DNA of 36,746 bases from an uncultured Pelagibacteraceae bacterium (GTDB lineage Bacteria > Pseudomonadota > Alphaproteobacteria > Pelagibacterales > Pelagibacteraceae), in the NCBI GenBank assembly GCA_902592265.1, contig CACJDV010000010.1, positions 1 through 36,746 of the forward strand, given 5' to 3'. Positions within the stretch are counted from its first letter, which is position 1. The number at the start of each line of letters is the position of its first letter. A program made the translations under genes and the position numbers. The notes beneath the pieces are model-generated. The model was not told the origin of the DNA, did not search any database, and saw only the letters and a list, made by a program, of their open reading frames with translations. Positions 25,323-34,032 of the stretch are shown one piece after another.

Positions 25323-26058
25323 AGACTTAAAACAGATAGAGTTCCAAGATCTTTGGGGAGATCATGGAATTTTTACAACGATGTGGATTTTTGGCAAACC
25401 AGCAAAAATTTTATTTTTCGATAATCATTTAAAAAATTTAATTTTATCATTAAAAAAATATCAAATAAAAAAGAAATCTTTAAAGTCAGATATTTTAAAA
25501 ATAATTAATAAAAATTTATCCAATAAGAGGAAATATAATCATCTATTGAGAATTGCCATAAATAAGGAAATTATTTCAATATCTTTGAGAAAAAGAGTTA
25601 AACCAAAATTAAATTTTAATTTGAGGTTAGTAAAATTAAAAAGGGAAAAACCAGAATTTAAAAATCTTAAATACAAAAAGATCTTATCTTATTTATCTAA
25701 AATGGATAACTCCCAATCAGATATTGCATTAGTATCCAATAAAAAATTATTAGAAACTGGAACTTCAAATTTATTATTTGTTAAAGATCAAAAATTTTTT
25801 ACGCCAAAAAAGGATTATTATGAGGGAAATACTTATAAATTTTTCAAAACAAAAATAATGAAGATAATTAAAAAAGATATTTTGGTTAAAGATATAAAAG
25901 ATTATGATGAAATATTATTAATAGGATCTGGCAAAGGTGTTACTTCAGTTAGAACTATAAATGAACTCAAATGGAAAAGAAAAAACTTAAAAAAATTCAA
26001 ATTTCTATCAAAACAATATAATGCAGTTATAAATAAATGTAACTCTTATAGATTTTAG
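25285..26058 (+). CDS. pabC: Aminodeoxychorismate lyase-like class IV aminotransferase (PabC)
   Basis: This 257-aa protein is a fold-type IV PLP enzyme. Conserved parts are GDHGIFTTMWIFGKPAKILFFDNHL (about 25-49), a lysine in KYKKILSYLSK that would hold PLP (about 130-140), LETGTSNLLFV and the late GSGKGVTSVRTIN. It is placed after pabB and pabA, so pyruvate release from aminodeoxychorismate to give pABA is the likely reaction. The first ATG lies 38 bp inside pabA; the next in-frame Met (in the TTMWIF segment) is too late, so I keep it. Divergence is high and Lys-rich, typical of this genome. Confidence 0.78.
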   Translation: MVTYLLKKSYQLKDLKQIEFQDLWGDHGIFTTMWIFGKPAKILFFDNHLKNLILSLKKYQIKKKSLKSDILKIINKNLSNKRKYNHLLRIAINKEIISISLRKRVKPKLNFNLRLVKLKREKPEFKNLKYKKILSYLSKMDNSQSDIALVSNKKLLETGTSNLLFVKDQKFFTPKKDYYEGNTYKFFKTKIMKIIKKDILVKDIKDYDEILLIGSGKGVTSVRTINELKWKRKNLKKFKFLSKQYNAVINKCNSYRF

Positions 26059-26061
26059 CAA

Positions 26062-26460
26062 ATGAAAGACCCAAACAATCCTTGTTTATTTTGTAATGTT
26101 AAAAAAAGTGGATGTGCTCATGAAAATGAATTGGCATATGCGAGTTATGACTCATATCCAGTTTCAAAACATCATTGTTTGATTATACCTAAAAGACACA
26201 TAAAAGATTATTTTGATTTATCTAATGATGAATTAGTTGCTTGTAATGATCTTTTAAAAATTGTAAAAAAAGAAATAACCAATAAAGATCCATTAGTTAA
26301 AGGATTTAATCTTGGAACAAATATAGGAATTGTATCTGGTCAATCTATTCTACATTGTCATTTTCATCTGATTCCCCGAAGAGAGGGAGATGTAGATAAT
26401 CCTCAGGGTGGAGTGCGATCGGTTATTCCTAACAAACAACATTATAAAAGAAATAATTAG
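26062..26460 (+). CDS. HIT family hydrolase
   Basis: This 132-aa protein has the histidine triad H98-x-H100-x-H102 followed by LIP, with HHCLIIPKRHIKDYFDL at 37-53 and NLGTNIGIVSGQS before the triad. C8 and C11 (CLFC) may form part of a zinc site found in some HIT proteins. Members hydrolyse nucleoside phosphoramidates or dinucleotides. It starts 3 bp after pabC, so it is the last gene of the metC-MFS-pabBAC run. The triad is intact and length is normal. Confidence 0.9.
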   Translation: MKDPNNPCLFCNVKKSGCAHENELAYASYDSYPVSKHHCLIIPKRHIKDYFDLSNDELVACNDLLKIVKKEITNKDPLVKGFNLGTNIGIVSGQSILHCHFHLIPRREGDVDNPQGGVRSVIPNKQHYKRNN

Positions 26461-26564
26461 CCTATTATAAAAGACAAATTGACCCCAGTTTGAGGTTGAA
26501 CTATAAATTCAACTATATATATAAAACTTTAAAAAATTAATTCAAAATTTAACAAAAGGCGGAA
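26461..26564 (+). promoter_or_regulatory. Leader of the apr operon
   Basis: This 104-bp gap holds one small inverted repeat, GTTGAA (26495-26500) and TTCAAC (26508-26513), and a long AT run, and ends with a Shine-Dalgarno (AAGGCGGA) before the aprM start. It must contain the promoter for the apr genes. I see no known riboswitch. The repeat could be a weak operator or hairpin. Confidence 0.3.
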
Positions 26565-27359
26565 ATGTTAAGCAACAATCCATTTTCAATTTTATCAGAA
26601 ACCATTTCACCATTTGCAATGCAATCTTTTATTATCGCAATGGTTTTGTTGATTGCAGTCGGAACTATTATTCAAATGATACATCATAAAAATTTGACTT
26701 ATTTTTTTAATAACGCAAAAAAAGCAAAACTTTCAGCAACAAAAGAATTAGGTGTGGGAGAAAAAGTTTCCGTCATTGCTAAAACAACTGTCGTTGATAT
26801 TGGCACTACCTCTGAATTAGGTTTTGGTAAAAGAAGGCTTGCCCATGTTCTAGGAATGTACGGAACAATTTTATTTTGGGTGTCTTCAGCTATTTTAGTT
26901 TTTTGTTATACGGGTGCTGATAAACCAAGTTCTCAAACTTGGTCTTTGATTTGGCATGCAGGAGCAATATTAACTTGCTTGGGAGGGTATTGGTTTTGGT
27001 TTTTTTTAAGAGTAGACGTATCAGCGGAAGCTCATCCTTGGTATAGAATCATTAAAGCTGATTTATTTGTTTTAGCATTACTCGCATGTTCAACTTTTGG
27101 GTTAGCTTGGTCTTTTACTCAATTTAATGGTCAAACAGGTTTATCTTATCTATTTTTAACTTTATTTGTTGCATCAAATTTAATTTTATTTGGTGGCGTT
27201 TATTGGTCTAAATTTGCCCATATGTTCTACAAACCTGGAGCAGCAATACAAAAAAATCTAGCTGAGGCTGATGGTTCAAGGGACAATCTTCCTCCACCAG
27301 CAGATGCCCCTGAGCAATTTGGCTTAGGTATAAAAAGAGAAGAGCCAAAACACTATTAA
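26565..27359 (+). CDS. aprM: Adenylylsulfate reductase membrane anchor AprM
   Basis: This 264-aa protein has about six membrane helices, with conserved HVLGMYGTILFWVSSA and WHAGAILTCLGGYWFWFFLRVDVSAEAHPW segments. Directly upstream of aprBA it matches AprM, which replaces the QmoABC complex in SAR11 and some sulfur oxidisers and links the APS reductase to the quinone pool. The histidines in the helices (for example in the HAG and EAHPW segments) could carry haem. The C-terminal 30 residues are a polar, proline-rich tail. It starts 104 bp after the HIT gene and is followed by aprB after 31 bp. Confidence 0.85.
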   Translation: MLSNNPFSILSETISPFAMQSFIIAMVLLIAVGTIIQMIHHKNLTYFFNNAKKAKLSATKELGVGEKVSVIAKTTVVDIGTTSELGFGKRRLAHVLGMYGTILFWVSSAILVFCYTGADKPSSQTWSLIWHAGAILTCLGGYWFWFFLRVDVSAEAHPWYRIIKADLFVLALLACSTFGLAWSFTQFNGQTGLSYLFLTLFVASNLILFGGVYWSKFAHMFYKPGAAIQKNLAEADGSRDNLPPPADAPEQFGLGIKREEPKHY

Positions 27360-27390
27360 TATGTTATTAAAAAAAGGAGAAAAATAAATT

Positions 27391-27861
27391 ATGTCAACTT
27401 TTGTATATATGACAAGATGTGATGGTTGCGGACATTGTGTAGATATATGTCCTTCGGACATCATGCATATAGATGAAAATATTCGAAGAGCAAAAAACAT
27501 TGAACCAAATTTTTGTTGGGAATGTTACTCATGCGTTAAAGCATGTCCTAATCATGCAATTGACGTAAGAGGTTATGCTGATTTTGCTCCTATGGGTCAC
27601 AGTGTGAGAGTTAGAAGAGAAGAAGAAAAAGGAACTATCTCTTGGAAAATTAAATTTAGAAATGGAACAGAGAAAAATTTCGTATCCCCAATAACAACAA
27701 AGCCTTGGGGAAAATTTATACCCAAACTTGCCGAGGGTGACACCCCTAACCAAGGAGAAATTAATTCACAAAGATTATATAGTGAGCCAGAGGGTTTAAA
27801 TACTAATAAAGAATTACCATCAGTTCCAAAAGAGTCTTTTAAAAAAGGTGTTTATTATTAA
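27391..27861 (+). CDS. aprB: Adenylylsulfate reductase beta subunit AprB
   Basis: This 156-aa iron-sulfur subunit has two [4Fe-4S] motifs: C10-C13-C16-C20 and C42-C45-C48-C52, in the first third. The rest is a tail that wraps the alpha subunit. It carries electrons between AprA's FAD and the membrane anchor. It shares one base with aprA (27861; TAATG). A GGAG Shine-Dalgarno precedes the start. Length is standard for AprB. Confidence 0.95.
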   Translation: MSTFVYMTRCDGCGHCVDICPSDIMHIDENIRRAKNIEPNFCWECYSCVKACPNHAIDVRGYADFAPMGHSVRVRREEEKGTISWKIKFRNGTEKNFVSPITTKPWGKFIPKLAEGDTPNQGEINSQRLYSEPEGLNTNKELPSVPKESFKKGVYY

Positions 27862-29720
27862 TGGCTAAGCAAAAAACACATTATGAGGAATGTGATGTAT
27901 TAGTTGTTGGTGGAGGAATGGCTGGTACTGGAGCGACATTTGAGGCTAGACATTGGGGAAGAGATTTAAAAATTGTTTGTGTTGAAAAAGCAAATATTGA
28001 TCGAAGTGGTGCAGTCGCACAAGGTTTGTACGCAATAAATTGTTACATGGGTATGCAATGGGATGAAAATCAACCTGAGGACCATGTAAGATATGCCAGA
28101 AATGATTTAATGGGAATGGTTAGAGAAGATTTAGGTTATGACATGGCTCGTCATGTAGACTCAACTGTTCACATGTTTGATGAGTGGGGTCTTCCAATGA
28201 TGAAAAATGAAAAAACTGGAAGATACTTAAGGGAAGGTAAATGGCAAATCATGATACATGGTGAAAGCTATAAACCAATCGTTGCTGAGGCAGCAAAAAA
28301 ATCTGCAGATAAAATTTATAATAGAATAATGGTCACTCATTTATTAATGGATGAAGCTCAAGAAAATAGAATTGGTGGAGCTGTTGGATTTAATATGAGA
28401 ACAGGAGATTTTCATGTATTTAGAGCTAAAGCAGTTATTGTTGCTGCAGGTGGTGCATCGCATATTTTTAAACCGAGAGCGGTTGGAGAGGGTATGGGAA
28501 GAACTTGGTATGCACCATGGAGTAATGGATCTGCATATGCACTACCTATTGCTGCAGGCGCAAAGATGACCCAAATGGAAAATAGAATTGTATTGTGTAG
28601 ATTTAAAGATGGTTATGGACCTGTTGGAGCATATTTTTTACATTTAAAAACATACACACAAAATGCTAATGGCGAAAATTATGAAAAAAAATGGTATGAT
28701 CAAACTAAAGAATTAGTTGGTGAATATATTGATCATCATCCAACTCCTACTTGTTTAAGAAATCACGCATTTATACAAGAAGTTGCTGCAGGCGGTGGAC
28801 CGATCCACATGGTTACTAAAGAGGCTTTTCAAGATCCACATTTAGAAACAGTTGGATGGGAAAATTTTTTAGGAATGACAGTTGGACAAGCTGTTGTTTG
28901 GGCATCACAAAATATTGATCCAAAGTATACAAATCCTGAATTAACAACATCTGAACCTTACGTTATGGGATCGCACGCAACATGTTCAGGAGCATGGGTT
29001 AGTGGACCTGAAGATTTGTCTCCACCAGAATACTTCTGGGGTTATAATAGAATGTTAACAATCGACGGGCTTTTTGGTGCAGGAGATACTGTGGGTGGTA
29101 GTGCACATAAATTTTCATCAGGATCTTTTACAGAGGGCAGATTGGCAGCAAAGGCAGCAGTAAAATATATTGAAGATAAAAAAGCTGAAGGAATTAATGT
29201 TACAGATAAACAATGTGATAATTTTAAAAAAGCTGTTTACAAACCTTTAGAAACATACACAGTTGCTCAAAATGAGATAACTGGAGGAACTGTTTCACCA
29301 AGTTATATTTCACCGATACAAGGATTACAAAGATTACAAAAGATTATGGATGAATACGTTGGGGGTATTACATCAAATTATATGACTAATGGAAATCTAC
29401 TCAAAAAAGCTTTAGAACTTTTAGCTTGGCTACAAGAGGATTTAGAGCATGTTGGTGCGGAAGATTATCATCAGTTAATGAGAGCTTGGGAGTTAAAACA
29501 TAGAGCTTTAACCTCACAATGTGTGACCGAGCATACTTTATTTAGGGAAGAAACTCGTTGGCCAGGTTATTATTACAGAGGTGATCACATGAAATTGGAT
29601 GATGAAAATTGGCATTGTTTAACAGTTTCAAGAAGAGATCCTAAAACTGGTAAATTTACATTAGAAAAGGTTCCTGTTTATCATATTGTTGATGAAAAAG
29701 AGAAAAAGAAGGCCTCATAA
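27861..29720 (+). CDS. aprA: Adenylylsulfate reductase alpha subunit AprA
   Basis: This 619-aa flavoprotein interconverts sulfite plus AMP with APS. The FAD site VVGGGMAGTGATFEARHWG is at about 15-33, followed by EKANIDRSGAVAQGLYAIN, which are typical of AprA. The later GAGDTVGGSAHKFSSGSFTEGRLAAKAA contacts FAD. In SAR11, with AprM and without dsrAB, the direction is thought to be sulfite oxidation. ATP sulfurylase (sat) would recover ATP from APS but is not in this window. The next gene starts 18 bp later. Confidence 0.96.
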   Translation: MAKQKTHYEECDVLVVGGGMAGTGATFEARHWGRDLKIVCVEKANIDRSGAVAQGLYAINCYMGMQWDENQPEDHVRYARNDLMGMVREDLGYDMARHVDSTVHMFDEWGLPMMKNEKTGRYLREGKWQIMIHGESYKPIVAEAAKKSADKIYNRIMVTHLLMDEAQENRIGGAVGFNMRTGDFHVFRAKAVIVAAGGASHIFKPRAVGEGMGRTWYAPWSNGSAYALPIAAGAKMTQMENRIVLCRFKDGYGPVGAYFLHLKTYTQNANGENYEKKWYDQTKELVGEYIDHHPTPTCLRNHAFIQEVAAGGGPIHMVTKEAFQDPHLETVGWENFLGMTVGQAVVWASQNIDPKYTNPELTTSEPYVMGSHATCSGAWVSGPEDLSPPEYFWGYNRMLTIDGLFGAGDTVGGSAHKFSSGSFTEGRLAAKAAVKYIEDKKAEGINVTDKQCDNFKKAVYKPLETYTVAQNEITGGTVSPSYISPIQGLQRLQKIMDEYVGGITSNYMTNGNLLKKALELLAWLQEDLEHVGAEDYHQLMRAWELKHRALTSQCVTEHTLFREETRWPGYYYRGDHMKLDDENWHCLTVSRRDPKTGKFTLEKVPVYHIVDEKEKKKAS

Positions 29721-29738
29721 TTTAGTTTAAGTAAACTT

Positions 29739-30089
29739 ATGGATCTTTTATCAAAGTCAGATGAAGAGATTTTTACAATTGGCAAACCTTTTTGGGAAAA
29801 TCTAGTACGAGCCTCAAATATGAAGGATTATGGAGGTTTTACTAAAGATTTTTCAACACAAATGTTATTTGGAGCTAACGAAGTAGAGCTTGGTAAACAG
29901 TGGGCAAACAATAAAATTATCACAAATTTAGACGAAACTTACAAACCTTTTGGAACCTTAAGACGTGGCGAGCATATAACAGTATTGATCAAACAGACTA
30001 ACAAGGAAATACCTGGGGAGTTTCTAGGAAGAATGGTACTGGGGGTTGAGGATGGTGAGATCAAGATTTTTGGAGCAACAATCTATTAA
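29739..30089 (+). CDS. Conserved-looking 116-aa protein in the apr operon
   Basis: This 116-aa soluble protein has no recognisable catalytic motif. Its pattern of an N-terminal helix pair followed by strands (ending GEFLGRMVLGVEDGEIKIFGATIY) is like the NTF2/SnoaL fold, a weak resemblance. It starts 18 bp after aprA and precedes the sulfite-exporter gene, so a role in sulfite or APS handling is likely, but not established. It contains no cysteine. Its function is unknown. Confidence 0.75.
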   Translation: MDLLSKSDEEIFTIGKPFWENLVRASNMKDYGGFTKDFSTQMLFGANEVELGKQWANNKIITNLDETYKPFGTLRRGEHITVLIKQTNKEIPGEFLGRMVLGVEDGEIKIFGATIY

Positions 30090-30133
30090 TTAAAGTTTGA
30101 CAATTTTTTTACTAGGTGTATTCAAGGATTTAG

Positions 30134-30268
30134 ATGCATCTTTCAAATTTTAAAATTCTTAATAAAATAATTAACAAAAAAACAACTTTTATTAAAACTG
30201 GAATTTTCTCAGCTATAGCTGCATGTTGGGGTGTTATCTTAGTTGGAACTTTTATTACTTTTAAATAA
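30134..30268 (+). CDS. Single-TM small protein, 44 aa, between apr genes and TSUP
   Basis: A 44-codon frame runs from ATG 30134 to TAA 30268, filling most of the 200-bp gap. It has a basic amphipathic N-terminal half (10 Lys and Asn-rich) and one membrane helix (about 22-42, with AIAACWGVILVGTFITF). It lies between the 116-aa gene and the TSUP transporter, in the same direction. I do not recognise a family. A small subunit of AprM or the exporter is possible. Confidence 0.55.
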   Translation: MHLSNFKILNKIINKKTTFIKTGIFSAIAACWGVILVGTFITFK

Positions 30269-30289
30269 GTAATATTCTAAGTTTTATAT

Positions 30290-31387
30290 TTGATGGACGT
30301 TTTTTTACCAATAGCCCAAGTCTTTATTAATCCTGTTGAAATACTTTTGCTTAGTGCCATTGTTGGTGTTCTTTCAGGTTTATTTGGTGTAGGAGGTGGC
30401 TTTTTAATGACACCTTTCTTAATCTTTATGGGTGTTCCCCCAGCTTATGCAGTAGCTAATGAGGCTAACAATATTTTAGCGACTTCAGTGTCTGGATCTA
30501 CCACTCATTGGTTAAAAAATACTTTAGATTACAAAATGGGATTAATGATTGTGATTGGTGGAACAATAGGAACTATATTGGGTATTTTAACATTCACTTA
30601 TTTTAAAGATATTGGAAAAATAGATACAGTAATTTCTTTAGCTTATATGTACATTCTTGCAATAATAGGGACTTTGATGTTAGTAGAAAGTCTAGGTGAA
30701 ATTGATAAAGCCAAAAAAAATATTGTAGAGAAGAAAAAATTACATGTTCATTATTGGATCCATGGACTTCCTTTTAGAATGAGATTTCCAAAATCCAAAT
30801 TATATGAGAGTATATTTACACCTATCATAATTGGATTAATTGTTGGTTTTATAGCAGCCATTATGGGTATCGGCGGTGCATTTATTTTAGTACCAGCAAT
30901 GATTTATATTATTAAGATGCCAACAAAATTAGTGCCTGGGACTTCCTTGTTTGTGACGATTTTTGTTAGTGTGATCGTTACATTTCTTCATTCAATTAAT
31001 TATGGGTCAATTGATTTAATGTTAGTTTTAATGTTAGTTGTGGGATCAATAGTAGGAGTTCAAGTAGGTCAGAAGCTTGGTGAGCAGATTGACAGCTCTG
31101 GATTAAAAGCTTTGTTAGCAATTTTATTATTAATAGTTGGGATTGTCATTGCTTATGATACTTTTTTTGCTGATGAGATTAAGAACGGAGTTACATCCAT
31201 AAGTTCACCAGATTTAAATTTTTTCTCAAAATTTATTAGGGAGTTTTCAGAAGATATGCCATTCTTCTATGGATTATTTTCAATCTTATTTGCTGTTATT
31301 TTAGGAATAGGTGCTGCATTTATTAGAAGATCAATTTCAAAGTTTAGAGAAAAATATTTTAAAAAGACAGTTAAACAATCTAAATAA
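30290..31387 (+). CDS. TSUP (TauE/SafE) family sulfite or organosulfur exporter
   Basis: This 365-aa membrane protein has the two-half TSUP pattern: an early GLFGVGGGFLMTPFLI in helix 2 and a mirrored IAAIMGIGGAFILVPAMIYI in the second half. Family members export sulfite, sulfoacetate or related anions. Position between the apr genes and the sulfonate genes supports sulfite as the substrate. A polar loop of about 45 residues separates the halves. A longer-than-average C-terminal tail with a Lys- and Arg-rich end follows. It converges with the next gene and overlaps it by 8 bp. Confidence 0.88.
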   Translation: MMDVFLPIAQVFINPVEILLLSAIVGVLSGLFGVGGGFLMTPFLIFMGVPPAYAVANEANNILATSVSGSTTHWLKNTLDYKMGLMIVIGGTIGTILGILTFTYFKDIGKIDTVISLAYMYILAIIGTLMLVESLGEIDKAKKNIVEKKKLHVHYWIHGLPFRMRFPKSKLYESIFTPIIIGLIVGFIAAIMGIGGAFILVPAMIYIIKMPTKLVPGTSLFVTIFVSVIVTFLHSINYGSIDLMLVLMLVVGSIVGVQVGQKLGEQIDSSGLKALLAILLLIVGIVIAYDTFFADEIKNGVTSISSPDLNFFSKFIREFSEDMPFFYGLFSILFAVILGIGAAFIRRSISKFREKYFKKTVKQSK

Positions 31388-32447
31388 AAAATTTTATATA
31401 GACCTCAATCGAAAATATACTTACAATTCCTACAGTCAACATGGATGTAAATCCAACAACAAAAGGTTTGTAACCCATATTTCTAATATCTTTTAAATTT
31501 GTTGATAAGCCTATAGCTGCCATAGCCATAGTCAAAAAAATTTTAGAAGAAGCTTTAATTGTGTTTATGAAATCGATCCAATTATTATCAGTTGAGAAAA
31601 CTTCATCACCTACATTTCTTAAAATTATCATCCCAACAAACCCTAAAACAAAATATGGAAATATACTTAAAATTGAGTAACCCTTTTCTTTTGTTTGACC
31701 TCTATTATAAAGAAAAGCAAAAAGAGGGATCATAATTATTAAAAAAGTATTTCTTATAAGCTTTGTAACAGTTGCTATATTTAAAGTTTCAGGACTACTG
31801 AACTGCTGATCATATATCAATCCTGCTGCAGCTACTTGTGAGGTTTCATGTATGGCAGTTCCTAAAAAAAGACCTGCAAATAATGAGTTTCCTTCAAAAT
31901 AAAAATTCGCAAAGTAAGGGTATAACAACATCGAGAGTATTCCGAATAAAGTAATGTTAGCAATTGCATAAGAAATTTCACTTTTATTAGCCTTTATTAC
32001 TGGTGCAGTCGCCATTATGGCAGTGGTACCACAAACAGTGCTACCGATTGATATTAAGTAGGCCATCCTTGTTGGTATTTGTAGTTTTTTAATTATTAGC
32101 TTTATTACAATTAAGACGCTGACAATACAAATTACTATCAATGGAATTGCTATTTTTCCAAATTCTAAAAATTCAAAAGGTTTTAATTGTATACCTAGAC
32201 AAATTATTCCAAGTTTTAAAATATAGTCTCTGCTAAAATCTAGTCCTTTTTGAAAACTTTCTCGAATTTTAAAAAAATTTCCAAAAAAAATTCCTAATAG
32301 AATAGCTATCATCGCTGTAGAGATCGGACTTTTGCTATATCCTAAAAGTTCAATACCAATAATATTATTAAAACCTTGAGAAAGGGAATAAAGAATAAAT
32401 GCAAGTATTATACCTGGTATTAACACCAAGTAATCTTTTAAGAGCAT
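31380..32447 (-). CDS. UPF0324/PSE family putative sulfate exporter (YeiH/TauZ-like)
   Basis: This 355-aa protein has about 10 helices with the family motifs STVCGTTAIMATAP (about 135-148) and GTAIHETSQVAAAG. This is the putative sulfate exporter (PSE) family, found next to sulfonate-degradation genes such as xsc in other bacteria (TauZ). It would dispose of sulfate formed from sulfite. It is 13 bp after suyB on the same strand, so suyA, suyB and this gene form one operon. Confidence 0.85.
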   Translation of the reverse strand: MLLKDYLVLIPGIILAFILYSLSQGFNNIIGIELLGYSKSPISTAMIAILLGIFFGNFFKIRESFQKGLDFSRDYILKLGIICLGIQLKPFEFLEFGKIAIPLIVICIVSVLIVIKLIIKKLQIPTRMAYLISIGSTVCGTTAIMATAPVIKANKSEISYAIANITLFGILSMLLYPYFANFYFEGNSLFAGLFLGTAIHETSQVAAAGLIYDQQFSSPETLNIATVTKLIRNTFLIIMIPLFAFLYNRGQTKEKGYSILSIFPYFVLGFVGMIILRNVGDEVFSTDNNWIDFINTIKASSKIFLTMAMAAIGLSTNLKDIRNMGYKPFVVGFTSMLTVGIVSIFSIEVYIKFFI

Positions 32448-32460
32448 TATTATAAAGTGA

Positions 32461-33627
32461 TTATGCGCTTCTATAAAGTTTGGTCATAACAAATTCCTTA
32501 TGACCTAAAGCTTCTGCACAAGTTAATCTTCCATTAGCAACTCTAATAGTTGTTTCAATAAGTTTATCTCCTGCCTCTGATAAATTCATTTCTCTTGAAA
32601 GAATTTTTGATACATCGCAATCAATGTGTTCACCCATACTTTTAACAGTCAATGGATTAGCAGTTAATTTAACGACTGGCTCAATTGGATTTCCAACAAT
32701 ATTACCTTGCCCAGTTGGAAACAGATGAATATTAAATCCTGCTGCTGCTTGAAGTGTTACACACTCAGCTGCTGCTGAAGAAGTATCCATAAAGTATAAT
32801 CCATTACCTTTTTTTGGTTCTTCTGCTGGCTCTAAAACATCTATAAATTTACAATCACCAATTTTTTGAAAATTTCCAAATGCTTTTTCTTCAATAGTTG
32901 TTAAGCCTCCAGCAATGTTTCCAGCGGTTGGTTGACTCTCTGATAGATCATCTGTTGCTTCTTTTAATATAAAATCATTATATGCGCTCCAAGTTTTCAT
33001 AAATTTATCTGAAGCTTCTTTTGTGGCACCTCTATTTGCACAAACTTTTTCAGCTCCGGTTAGCTCTGAAGTTTCACCAAAACATAAATGAACACCAAGT
33101 GGTTCAAGTTTATCCATTAAGTTTCCAACTGTAGGATTTGACGCAAGACCTGAAGTAGTATCTGACTCTCCACATTTTACTGAAATCCATAAATCACTTA
33201 TCGGACATTCCTCTCTTTGTTTTTCTGAGGCCCACATTACAAATTCTTGTGCTTTTTTGGATGCTTTCATAACAGTTCCAATATCACCCGTCCTTTCAAT
33301 GTGAAAACCTTCTACAGGTTTTCCAGTCTTCGCTATTCCATCTACAATTCTTTTAGTCCACTTTGGTTCAATACCTATTACAATCACCGCAGCAACATTA
33401 GGGTTACTTCCAGTACCTATCATTGTTCTAAAGTGTAATTCTAAATCCGCTCCAAACTGTAATCGTCCATATGAATGAGGTAATGCGATAGTTCCTTTTA
33501 TATTGTTTGCGACTGCCTCTGCGCAAGCATTTGAAATATCATCTACTGGTAAAATAATTACGTGATTTCTAGTCCCCGCTCTTCCATTTTCTCTTTTGTA
33601 ACCTAAAAAACTTTTTGGAATTTCCAT
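32461..33627 (-). CDS. suyB: (2R)-sulfolactate sulfo-lyase beta subunit SuyB
   Basis: I start at ATG 33627 (388 aa; [10 protein letters not shown]), 4 bp after suyA; an earlier in-frame Met would overlap suyA by 38 bp. It belongs to the UxaA-type dehydratase/sulfo-lyase family, with the conserved GRAGTRNHV at the start, [10 protein letters not shown] in the middle and [16 protein letters not shown] near the end. With the small SAF-domain subunit it splits 3-sulfolactate into pyruvate and sulfite. The related altronate dehydratases share the fold, but the pairing with suyA, xsc, apr and sulfur transporters supports SuyB. Confidence 0.88.
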   Translation of the reverse strand: MEIPKSFLGYKRENGRAGTRNHVIILPVDDISNACAEAVANNIKGTIALPHSYGRLQFGADLELHFRTMIGTGSNPNVAAVIVIGIEPKWTKRIVDGIAKTGKPVEGFHIERTGDIGTVMKASKKAQEFVMWASEKQREECPISDLWISVKCGESDTTSGLASNPTVGNLMDKLEPLGVHLCFGETSELTGAEKVCANRGATKEASDKFMKTWSAYNDFILKEATDDLSESQPTAGNIAGGLTTIEEKAFGNFQKIGDCKFIDVLEPAEEPKKGNGLYFMDTSSAAAECVTLQAAAGFNIHLFPTGQGNIVGNPIEPVVKLTANPLTVKSMGEHIDCDVSKILSREMNLSEAGDKLIETTIRVANGRLTCAEALGHKEFVMTKLYRSA

Positions 33628-33631
33628 TAAT

Positions 33632-33916
33632 TTACCACTTTTTTGTTTTGACGTTATGAACATGTACATGTTCGCCTTTTTTTATGGACTTAACAACTTT
33701 TCCTATGTCGTGACCATATTTTAAAATTGTGTCTCCCTCTTTTAAGTCCGTCATAGCAATTTTATGACCCAATGGTATTTCATCCATTGATTGAATATCT
33801 GTCGAGCTATCATCTTCCATAATCCAGCATTTACAGTCTTGTTTTGGTGTTATTTTTTCTATTACTACAACCCCTACATTATCCTTTTTATCGTGAATTA
33901 TGATGTCAGTAGCCAT
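33632..33916 (-). CDS. suyA: (2R)-sulfolactate sulfo-lyase alpha subunit SuyA
   Basis: This 94-aa protein is a single SAF domain, matching the small subunit of UxaA-type enzymes. Visible parts are [16 protein letters not shown] and the later [27 protein letters not shown], typical of the family. It pairs with SuyB. It is the first gene of the minus-strand suyAB-exporter operon and is divergent from xsc over 116 bp. Length is standard. Confidence 0.88.
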   Translation of the reverse strand: MATDIIIHDKKDNVGVVVIEKITPKQDCKCWIMEDDSSTDIQSMDEIPLGHKIAMTDLKEGDTILKYGHDIGKVVKSIKKGEHVHVHNVKTKKW

Positions 33917-34032
33917 TATATCGTGTCGATTTGTTTGTTTGAATTTTCAAAAATCTTATATATTAATCGCGACAATTAAGAAATAGTTTTATAAAAAATT
34001 ATTACATTTGCTAGATTAGAAAGGTTCTACTA
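33917..34032. promoter_or_regulatory. Divergent promoter region of suyA and xsc
   Basis: This 116-bp gap is the only space for promoters of the two desulfonation units. At 33963-33979 there is an imperfect palindrome (outer TTAAT and ATTAA around a G-CGC-type centre), a candidate regulator site. TGTCGAT at 33926-33932 is related to the reverse of the ATCGCGACA within it. No regulator gene lies in the window. A plausible Shine-Dalgarno (GAAAGG) precedes the xsc start. Confidence 0.4.

Noticed and set aside
121..30126. A shared GTATTCAAG-like string at about 135, 1405 and 30118
   Set aside because: Only 8-9 bases match and flanks differ; chance in AT-rich DNA.
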